Shown: one piece after another, positions 54,008 through 64,000 of the stretch | How positions within the stretch are numbered: the stretch's first letter is position 1 | How the letters are laid out: each line of letters starts with the position of its first letter | Made by a program: the position numbers and the translations under genes | Source of the DNA: Siphonodentalium dalli | Taxonomy: Eukaryota; Mollusca; Scaphopoda; Gadilida; Siphonodentaliidae | Length of the DNA stretch: 64,000 bases | Reading direction: 5' to 3' | Assembly: GCA_032622095.1 (NCBI GenBank) | Contig: CP136069.1 | Coordinates: 161,065,043 to 161,129,042, forward strand | The notes under the pieces: model-generated | What the model was told of the DNA's origin: nothing | Database searches by the model: none | Seen by the model: the letters and a program-made list of their open reading frames with translations, nothing else

Positions 54008-54742
54008 TGTATCGTGGCATCCTATGTTAAATCAATCAGCACGGTATCATGGTATCCTATGTTAAATCAATCAGCACGGTATCATGGTATCCTATGTTAA
54101 ATCAATCAACACTGTATCATGGTATCCTATGTTAAATCAATCAGCACTGTATCATGGTATCCTATGTTAAATCAATCAGTACGGTATCATGGTATCCTAT
54201 GTTAAATCAATCAGTACGGTATCATGGTATCCTATGTTAAATCAATCAACACTGTATCATGGCATCCTATGTTAAATCAATCAACACTGTATCATGGCAT
54301 CCTATGTTAAATCAATCAGCACGGTATCATGGTATCCTATGTTAAATCAATCAGCACTGTATCGTGGCATCCTATGTTAAATCAATCAGCACGGTATCAT
54401 GGTATCCTATGTTAAATCAATCAGCACGGTATCATGGTATCCTATGTTAAATCAATCAACACTGTATCATGGTATCCTATGTTAAATCAATCAGCACTGT
54501 ATCATGGTATCCTATGTTAAATCAATCAGTACGGTATCATGGTATCCTATGTTAAATCAATCAGTACGGTATCATGGTATCCTATGTTAAATCAATCAAC
54601 ACTGTATCATGGCATCCTATGTTAAATCAATCAGCACGGTATCATGGTATCCTATGTTAAATCAATCAGCACGGTATCATGGTATCCTATGTTAAATCAA
54701 TCAACACTGTATCATGGCATCCTATGTTAAATCAATCAACAC
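54008..54742 (+). repeat. 350-bp (10-unit) higher-order repeat marked by TATCGTGG
   Basis: TGTATCGTGGC units at 54008 and 54358 each begin the same order of units, including two CAGTAC and several CAACACTG junctions. The second copy (11 units, 54358-54742) recurs again at 55513-55897. Confidence 0.88.
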
Positions 54743-55512
54743 TGTATCATGGCATCCTATGTTAAATCAATCAGCACGGTATCATGGTATCCTATGTTAA
54801 ATCAATCAACACTGTATCATGGCATCCTATGTTAAATCAATCAACACTGTATCATGGTATCCTATGTTAAATCAATCAACACTGTATCATGGCATCCTAT
54901 GTTAAATCAATCAGCACGGTATCATGGTATCCTATGTTAAATCAATCAACACTGTATCATGGCATCCTATGTTAAATCAATCAGCACGGTATCATGGTAT
55001 CCTATGTTAAATCAATCAACACTGTATCATGGCATCCTATGTTAAATCAATCAGCACGGTATCATGGTATCCTATGTTAAATCAATCAACACTGTATCAT
55101 GGCATCCTATGTTAAATCAATCAACACTGTATCATGGCATCCTATGTTAAATCAATCAGCACGGTATCATGGTATCCTATGTTAAATCAATCAACACTGT
55201 ATCATGGCATCCTATGTTAAATCAATCAACACTGTATCATGGCATCCTATGTTAAATCAATCAGCACAGTATCATGGTATCCTATGTTAAATCAATCAAC
55301 ACTGTATCATGGCATCCTATGTTAAATCAATCAACACTGTATCATGGTATCCTATGTTAAATCAATCAACACTGTATCATGGCATCCTATGTTAAATCAA
55401 TCAGCACGGTATCATGGTATCCTATGTTAAATCAATCAATACTGTATCATGGCATCCTATGTTAAATCAATCAGCACGGTATCATGGTATCCTATGTTAA
55501 ATCAATCAGCAC

Positions 55513-55897
55513 TGTATCGTGGCATCCTATGTTAAATCAATCAGCACGGTATCATGGTATCCTATGTTAAATCAATCAGCACGGTATCATGGTATCCTAT
55601 GTTAAATCAATCAACACTGTATCATGGTATCCTATGTTAAATCAATCAGCACTGTATCATGGTATCCTATGTTAAATCAATCAGTACGGTATCATGGTAT
55701 CCTATGTTAAATCAATCAGTACGGTATCATGGTATCCTATGTTAAATCAATCAACACTGTATCATGGCATCCTATGTTAAATCAATCAGCACGGTATCAT
55801 GGTATCCTATGTTAAATCAATCAGCACGGTATCATGGTATCCTATGTTAAATCAATCAACACTGTATCATGGCATCCTATGTTAAATCAATCAGTAC
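55513..55897 (+). repeat. Dispersed copy of the TATCGTGG block
   Basis: Eleven units match 54358-54742 in order, at a spacing of 1,155 bp (33 units). Confidence 0.86.
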
Positions 55898-58207
55898 GGT
55901 ATCATGGCATCCTATGTTAAATCAATCAGTACGGTATCATGGTATCCTATGTTAAATCAATCAACACTGTATCATGGTATCCTATGTTAAATCAATCAGC
56001 ACTGTATCATGGTATCCTATGTTAAATCAATCAGTACGGTATCATGGTATCCTATGTTAAATCAATCAGTACGGTATCATGGTATCCTATGTTAAATCAA
56101 TCAACACTGTATCATGGTATCCTATGTTAAATCAATCAACACTGTATCATGGTATCCTATGTTAAATCAATCAGCACTGTATCATGGCATCCTATGTTAA
56201 ATCAATCAGTACGGTATCATGGTATCCTATGTTAAATCAATCAACACTGTATCATGGTATCCTATGTTAAATCAATCAGCACTGTATCATGGTATCCTAT
56301 GTTAAATCAATCAGCACTGTATCATGGCATCCTATGTTAAATCAATCAGTACGGTATCATGGTATCCTATGTTAAATCAATCAACACTGTATCATGGCAT
56401 CCTATGTTAAATCAATCAGTACGGTATCATGGCATCCTATGTTAAATCAATCAGCACGGTATCATGGCATCCTATGTTAAATCAATCAACACTGTATCAT
56501 GGCATCCTATGTTAAATCAATCAGTACGGTATCATGGCATCCTATGTTAAATCAATCAGCACGGTATCATGGCATCCTATGTTAAATCAATCAGTACGGT
56601 ATCATGGTATCCTATGTTAAATCAATCAACACTGTATCATGGCATCCTATGTTAAATCAATCAGTACGGTATCATGGCATCCTATGTTAAATCAATCAGC
56701 ACGGTATCATGGCATCCTATGTTAAATCAATCAGTACGGTATCATGGCATCCTATGTTAAATCAATCAGCACGGTATCATGGCATCCTATGTTAAATCAA
56801 TCAGCACGGTATCATGGCATCCTATGTTAAATCAATCAACACTGTATCATGGCATCCTATGTTAAATCAATCAGTACGGTATCATGGTATCCTATGTTAA
56901 ATCAATCAACACGGTATCATGGCATCCTATGTTAAATCAATCAGCACGGTATCATGGTATCCTATGTTAAATCAATCAGCACTGTATCATGGCATCCTAT
57001 GTTAAATCAATCAGCACTGTATCATGGCATCCTATGTTACATCAATCAGCACGGTATCATGGCATCCTATGTTAAATCAATCAGCACGGTATCATGGCAT
57101 CCTATGTTACATCAATCAGCACGGTATCATGGCATCCTATGTTAAATCAATCAGTACGGTATCATGGTATCCTATGTTAAATCAATCAACACGGTATCAT
57201 GGCATCCTATGTTAAATCAATCAGTACGGTATCATGGTATCCTATGTTAAATCAATCAACACGGTATCATGGCATCCTATGTTAAATCAATCAACACGGT
57301 ATCATGGCATCCTATGTTAAATCAATCAGCACGGTATCATGGCATCCTATGTTAAATCAATCAGCACGGTATCATGGTATCCTATGTTAAATCAATCAGC
57401 ACTGTATCATGGTATCCTATGTTAAATCAATCAGCACGGTATCATGGCATCCTATGTTAAATCAATCAGCACGGTATCATGGTATCCTATGTTAAATCAA
57501 TCAGCACTGTATCATGGCATCCTATGTTAAATCAATCAGCACTGTATCATGGCATCCTATGTTACATCAATCAGCACGGTATCATGGCATCCTATGTTAA
57601 ATCAATCAGCACGGTATCATGGCATCCTATTTTACATCAATCAGCACGGTATCATGGCATCCTATGTTAAATCAATCAGCACGGTATCATGGTATCCTAT
57701 GTTATATCAATCAGCACTGTATCATGGTATCCTATGTTACATCAATCAGCACGGTATCATGGTATCCTATGTTAAATCAATCAGCACTGTATCATGGCGT
57801 CCTATGTTAAATCAATCAGCACTGTATCATGGCATCCTATGTTAAATCAATCAACACGGTATCATGGCATCCTATGTTACATCAATCAGCACTGTATCAT
57901 GGCATCCTATGTTAAATCAATCAACACGGTATCATGGCATCCTATGTTACATCAATCAGCACGGTATCATGGTATCCTATGTTAAATCAATCAGCACGGT
58001 ATCATGGCATCCTATGTTACATCAATCAGCACGGTATCATGGTATCCTATGTTAAATCAATCAGCACGGTATCATGGCATCCTATGTTAAATCAATCAGC
58101 ACGGTATCATGGTATCCTATGTTAAATCAATCAGCACGGTATCATGGCATCCTATGTTAAATCAATCAGCACGGTATCATGGCGTCCTATGTTAAATCAA
58201 TCAGCAA

Positions 58208-58522
58208 GGTATCATGGCATCCTATGTTACATCAATCAGCACGGTATCATGGCATCCTATGTTACATCAATCAGCACGGTATCATGGCATCCTATGTTAC
58301 ATCAATCAGCACGGTATCATGGCATCCTATGTTACATCAATCAGCACGGTATCATGGCATCCTATGTTACATCAATCAGCACGGTATCATGGCATCCTAT
58401 GTTACATCAATCAGCACTGTATCATGGCATCCTATGTTACATCAATCAGCACGGTATCATGGCATCCTATGTTACATCAATCAGCACGGTATCATGGCAT
58501 CCTATGTTAAATCAATCAGCAC
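58208..58522 (+). repeat. Run of near-identical CATGGCATCC/TTACAT units
   Basis: Eight consecutive units share CATGGCATCC with TTACAT, with only one TGTATC form (58418) among them. The run removes the in-frame TAA in every frame, so three overlapping open frames of about 100-133 codons appear together, which is a repeat effect and not coding evidence. A private CAAGGT junction precedes the run. Confidence 0.82.
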
Positions 58523-58662
58523 GGTATCATGGCGTCCTATGTTAAATCAATCAGCACTGTATCATGGCGTCCTATGTTAAATCAATCAGCACTGTATCAT
58601 GGCATCCTATGTTAAATCAATCAGCACGGTATCATGGCGTCCTATGTTAAATCAATCAGCAC

Positions 58663-60200
58663 TGTATCATGGTATCCTATGTTAAATCAATCAGCACGGT
58701 ATCATGGCATCCTATGTTAAATCAATCAGCACGGTATCATGGTATCCTATGTTATATCAATCAGCACGGTATCATGGCATCCTATGTTAAATCAATCAGC
58801 ACTGTATCATGGCATCCTATGTTAAATCAATCAACACGGTATCATGGCATCCTATGTTAAATCAATCAGCACGGTATCATGGCATCCTATGTTAAATCAA
58901 TCAACACGGTATCATGGCATCCTATGTTAAATCAATCAACACGGTATCATGGTATCCTATGTTATATCAATCAGCACGGTATCATGGCATCCTATGTTAA
59001 ATCAATCAGCACTGTATCATGGCATCCTATGTTAAATCAATCAGCACGGTATCATGGCATCCTATGTTAAATCAATCAGCACGGTATCATGGTATCCTAT
59101 GTTAAATCAATCAGCACTGTATCATGGTATCCTATGTTAAATCAATCAGCACGGTATCATGGCATCCTATGTTAAATCAATCAGCACGGTATCATGGCAT
59201 CCTATGTTAAATCAATCAGCACGGTATCATGGCATCCTATGTTAAATCAATCAGCACGGTATCATGGCATCCTATGTTAAATCAATCAACACGGTATCAT
59301 GGCATCCTATGTTAAATCAATCAACACGGTATCATGGTATCCTATGTTATATCATCAGCACGGTATCATGGTATCCTATGTTACATCAATCAGCACTGTA
59401 TCATGGCATCCTATGTTACATCAATCAGCACGGTATCATGGCGTCCTATGTTAAATCAATCAGCACTGTATCATGGTATCCTATGTTAAATCAATCAGCA
59501 CGGTATCATGGCATCCTATGTTAAATCAATCAGCACGGTATCATGGTATCCTATGTTATATCAATCAGCACGGTATCATGGCATCCTATGTTAAATCAAT
59601 CAGCACTGTATCATGGCATCCTATGTTAAATCAATCAACACGGTATCATGGCATCCTATGTTAAATCAATCAGCACGGTATCATGGCATCCTATGTTAAA
59701 TCAATCAACACGGTATCATGGCATCCTATGTTAAATCAATCAACACGGTATCATGGTATCCTATGTTATATCAATCAGCACGGTATCATGGCATCCTATG
59801 TTAAATCAATCAGCACTGTATCATGGCATCCTATGTTAAATCAATCAGCACGGTATCATGGCATCCTATGTTAAATCAATCAGCACGGTATCATGGTATC
59901 CTATGTTAAATCAATCAGCACTGTGTCATGGTATCCTATGTTAAATCAATCAGCACGGTATCATGGCATCCTATGTTAAATCAATCAGCACGGTATCATG
60001 GCATCCTATGTTAAATCAATCAGCACGGTATCATGGCATCCTATGTTAAATCAATCAGCACGGTATCATGGCATCCTATGTTAAATCAATCAGCACGGTA
60101 TCATGGCATCCTATGTTAAATCAATCAACACGGTATCATGGCATCCTATGTTAAATCAATCAACACGGTATCATGGTATCCTATGTTATATCAATCAGCA
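58663..60200 (+). repeat. About 805-bp (23-24 unit) tandem duplication
   Basis: The unit order from 58663 (TTATAT, CAACAC and CATGGCATCC units) recurs from 59467. The spacing is 804 bp, being 23 units less the one deleted base at 59354. Near the right end the spacing is 839 bp, so the second copy gained one unit. A private TGTGTCAT change is at about 59924. Confidence 0.87.
59354..59355. other. Single 1-bp deletion that shifts the array register
   Basis: The unit starting at 59328 reads ATATCATCAGCAC where its neighbours and its duplicate at 60167 read ATATCAATCAGCAC. Unit starts move from 3 to 2 modulo 35 here. It is the only length change I found in about 62.4 kb of satellite. Confidence 0.92.
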
Positions 60201-62337
60201 CGGTATCATGGTATCCTATGTTACATCAATCAGCACTGTATCATGGCATCCTATGTTACATCAATCAGCACGGTATCATGGCATCCTATGTTAAATCAAT
60301 CAGCACGGTATCATGGCATCCTATGTTAAATCAATCAACACGGTATCATGGCATCCTATGTTAAATCAATCAACACGGTATCATGGTATCCTATGTTATA
60401 TCAATCAGCACGGTATCATAGCATCCTATGTTAAATCAATCAGCACGGTATCATGGTATCCTATGTTATATCAATCAGCACGGTATCATGGCATCCTATG
60501 TTACATCAATCAGCACGGTATCATGGCATCCTATGTTAAATCAATCAGTACGGTATCATGGCATCCTATGTTAAATCAATCAGCACGGTATCATGGCATC
60601 CTATGTTAAATCAATCAGCACGGTATCATGGTATCCTATGTTAAATCAATCAGCACTGTATCATGGCATCCTATGTTAAATCAATCAGCACTGTATCATG
60701 GCATCCTATGTTAAATCAATCATCACGGTATCATGGTATCCTATGTTAAATCAATCATCACGGTATCATGGTATCCTATGTTAAATCAATCAGCACTGTA
60801 TCATGGCATCCTATGTTAAATCAATCATCACGGTATCATGGTATCCTATGTTAAATCAATCAGCACTGTATCATGGCATCCTATGTTAAATCAATCAGCA
60901 CGGTATCATGGCATCCTATGTTAAATCAATCAGCACGGTATCATGGTATCCTATGTTAAATCAATCAGCACTGTATCATGGCATCCTATGTTAAATCAAT
61001 CAGCACTGTATCATGGCATCCTATGTTACATCAATCAGCACGGTATCATGGCATCCTATGTTAAATCAATCAGCACGGTATCATGGTATCCTATGTTAAA
61101 TCAATCAGCACGGTATCATGGTATCCTATGTTAAATCAATCAGCACGGTATCATGGCATCCTATGTTACATCAATCAGCACGGTATCATGGCATCCTATG
61201 TTAAATCAATCAGCACGGTATCATGGCATCCTATGTTAAATCAATCAACACGGTATCATGGCATCCTATGTTAAATCAATCAACACGGTATCATGGTATC
61301 CTATGTTATATCAATCAGCACGGTATCATGGTATCCTATGTTATATCAATCAGCACGGTATCATGGCATCCTATGTTACATCAATCAGCACGGTATCATG
61401 GCATCCTATGTTAAATCAATCAGCACGGTATCATGGTATCCTATGTTATATCAATCAGCACGGTATCATGGCATCCTATGTTATATCAATCAGCACTGTA
61501 TCATGGCATCCTATGTTATATCAATCAGCACTGTATCATAGAATCCTATGTTAAATCAATCAGCACGGTATCATGGTATCCTATGTTATATCAATCAGCA
61601 CGGTATCATGGCATCCTATGTTACATCAATCAGCACTGTATCATGGTATCCTATGTTAAATCAATCAACACTGTATCATGGTATCCTATGTTAAATCAAT
61701 CAGCACGGTATCATGGCATCCTATGTTAAATCAATCAGTACGGTATCATGGTATCCTATGTTAAATCAATCAACACGGTATCATGGCATCCTATGTTACA
61801 TCAATCAGCACGGTATCATGGCATCCTATGTTAAATCAATCAGCACTGTATCATGGCATCCTATGTTAAATCAATCAGCACTGTATCATGGCATCCTATG
61901 TTAAATCAATCAGCACGGTATCATGGCATCCTATGTTAAATCAATCAGCACGGTATCATGGTATCCTATGTTAAATCAATCAACACGGTATCATGGCATC
62001 CTATGTTAAATCAATCATCACGGTATCATGGCATCCTATGTTACATCAATCAGCACGGTATCATGGCATCCTATGTTAAATCAATCAGCACGGTATCATG
62101 GCGTCCTATGTTAAATCAATCAACACGGTATCATGGCATCCTATGTTATATCAATCAGCACGGTATCATGGCATCCTATGTTAAATCAATCAGCACGGTA
62201 TCATGGTATCCTATGTTATATCAATCAGCACGGTATCATGGCGTCCTATGTTAAATCAATCAACACGGTATCATGGCATCCTATGTTAAATAAATCAGCA
62301 CGGTATCATAGTATCCTATGTTAAATCAATCAACACT

Positions 62338-62670
62338 GTATCATGGCATCCTATGTTACATCAATCAACACGGTATCATGGCATCCTATGTTAAATCAAT
62401 CAACACTGTATCATGGCATCCTATGTTAAATCAATCAACACGGTATCATGGCATCCTATGTTACATCAATCAACACGGTATCATGGCATCCTATGTTAAA
62501 TCAATCAGCACGGTATCATGGCATCCTATGTTAAATCAATCAACACTGTATCATGGCATCCTATGTTAAATCAATCAACACTGTATCATGGCATCCTATG
62601 TTAAATCAATCAGCACGGTATCATGGCATCCTATGTTACATCAATCAGCACTGTATCATGGCATCCTATG
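62338..62670 (+). repeat. Segment duplicated 1,330 bp away (first copy)
   Basis: About 330 bp matches 63668-64000 base for base, 38 units apart, including several CAACACTG junctions and TTACAT units. Confidence 0.88.
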
Positions 62671-63667
62671 TTACATCAATCAGCACGGTATCATGGCATC
62701 CTATGTTAAATCAATCAGCACGGTATCATGGCATCCTATGTTACATCAATCAGCACTGTATCATGGCATCCTATGTTAAATCAATCAGCACGGTATCATG
62801 GCATCCTATGTTACATCAATCAGCACTGTATCATGGCATCCTATGTTAAATCAATCAGCACGGTATCATGGCATCCTATGTTAAATCAATCAGCACGGTA
62901 TCATGGCATCCTATGTTAAATCAATCAGCACGGTATCATGGCATCCTATGTTACATCAATCAGCACTGTATCATGGCATCCTATGTTAAATCAATCAGCA
63001 CGGTATCATGGCATCCTATGTTACATCAATCAGCACTGTATCATGGCATCCTATGTTACATCAATCAGCACTGTATCATGGCATCCTATGTTAAATCAAT
63101 CAGCACGGTATCATGGCATCCTATGTTACATCAATCAGCACTGTATCATAGCATCCTATGTTAAATCAATCAGCACTGTATCATAGCATCCTATGTTAAA
63201 TCAATCAGCACGGTATCATGGCATCCTATGTTAAATCAATCAGCACGGTATCATGGCATCCTATGTTAAATCAATCAGCACGGTATCATGGCATCCTATG
63301 TTAAATCAATCAGCACGGTATCATGGCATCCTATGTTACATCAATCAGCACTGTATCATGGCATCCTATGTTAAATCAATCAGCACGGTATCATGGCATC
63401 CTATGTTAAATCAATCAGCACGGTATCATGGCATCCTATGTTACATCAATCAGCACTGTATCATGGCATCCTATGTTAAATCAATCAGCACGGCATCATG
63501 GTATCCTATGTTAAATCAATCAGCACGGTATCATGGCATCCTATGTTAAATCAATCAGCACGGTATCATGGCATCCTATGTTACATCAATCAGCACTGTA
63601 TCATGGCATCCTATGTTAAATCAATCAGCACGGTATCATGGCATCCTATGTTAAATCAATCAGCACG

Positions 63668-64000
63668 GTATCATGGCATCCTATGTTACATCAATCAACA
63701 CGGTATCATGGCATCCTATGTTAAATCAATCAACACTGTATCATGGCATCCTATGTTAAATCAATCAACACGGTATCATGGCATCCTATGTTACATCAAT
63801 CAACACGGTATCATGGCATCCTATGTTAAATCAATCAGCACGGTATCATGGCATCCTATGTTAAATCAATCAACACTGTATCATGGCATCCTATGTTAAA
63901 TCAATCAACACTGTATCATGGCATCCTATGTTAAATCAATCAGCACGGTATCATGGCATCCTATGTTACATCAATCAGCACTGTATCATGGCATCCTATG
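63668..64000 (+). repeat. Segment duplicated 1,330 bp away (second copy, cut by window edge)
   Basis: Second copy of 62338-62670. It is still matching at the last base of the window, so the duplicated segment is longer than can be measured here. Confidence 0.88.

Larger units (their letters stand above)
25414..64000 (+). repeat. 35-bp satellite array, right block (about 1,100 units)
   Basis: The same 35-bp satellite, same orientation, resuming directly after the transposon. Unit starts are at 3 modulo 35 from 25448 to about 59328, then at 2 modulo 35 to the window end, because of one 1-bp deletion near 59354. The register change across the transposon (1 to 3) equals the inserted 1,612 bp (element plus one 8-bp duplication), so the two blocks were one array. 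Composition drifts: TTACAT units are sparse at about 43-48 kb, CAACAC units are rare at 40.8-51.0 kb, CATAG units almost vanish after 51.85 kb, and CAGTAC units appear mainly at 51.9-57.2 kb. The array runs off the right edge. Confidence 0.98.

Noticed and set aside
1-64000. Centromere-protein-B-type box or telomere repeat in the satellite
   Set aside because: I found no match in the unit to the conserved TTCG...CGGGA core of the known box, and no TTAGGG-type runs. The chromosomal location stays open.
1-64000. Coding potential on the minus strand of the satellite
   Set aside because: The reverse complement of the consensus unit contains stops in all three frames within every 35 bp (TGA, TGA, TAA, TAG, TGA).

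Overview
The window is almost entirely one giant head-to-tail satellite DNA array with a 35-bp unit. The unit starts GGTATCAT and ends CAGCAC, and its consensus is about 40% G+C. There are roughly 680 units to the left (1-23809) and about 1,100 to the right (25414-64000) of a single interruption. Every unit I followed is in the same orientation. The register stays at exactly 35 bp, apart from one 1-bp deletion near 59354. Variation is almost all substitution, concentrated at a few unit positions: 1 (G/T, rarely A), 7 (A, rarely G/T), 9 (G/A), 11 (C/T, rarely A), 12 (A/G), 22 (A, rarely G), 23 (A/C/T/G), 32 (G/A/T) and 33 (C/T). This is a eukaryotic, probably animal, heterochromatic sequence. 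The species cannot be named from it, and whether it is centromeric, pericentromeric or subtelomeric cannot be decided.

The array is not random. Neighbouring units group into local higher-order repeats (HORs) of 70, 105, 140, 175, 210, 245, 280, 350 and 385 bp. Longer segments recur at spacings of 700 to 2,310 bp. The variant spectrum changes along the window: units with TAG at positions 8-10 are common up to about 51.85 kb and nearly absent after it, CAACAC units are rare at 40.8-51.0 kb, and CAGTAC units cluster at 51.9-57.2 kb. These are the marks of repeated local unequal exchange or conversion.

The interruption (23810-25413, 1,604 bp) is a hAT-superfamily DNA transposon. It has imperfect CAGG...GGGG / CAGGGATGGGG terminal inverted repeats, AATTAC-rich subterminal blocks, and a perfect 8-bp target-site duplication (GTATCATA). 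Removing the element and one duplication copy restores the 35-bp register exactly. On its minus strand lies a decayed, internally deleted transposase: exon 1 encodes a BED zinc finger, a 377-bp intron with good splice signals follows, and exon 2 supplies the last zinc ligands. Exon 2 then reaches a stop and continues in the same frame into a hAT-like TRWN segment with a second stop. A poly(A) signal follows.

There is no convincing host gene, RNA gene, CRISPR array or bacterial feature. The many short forward reading frames in the satellite arise from the repeat: 35 is not divisible by 3, so each frame cycles through three units, and it stays open only where the in-frame TAA and TAG of three successive units happen to be altered. 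I found no new functional system. The notable points are the extreme length constancy, the HOR structure, the variant domains and the freshly readable hAT insertion.
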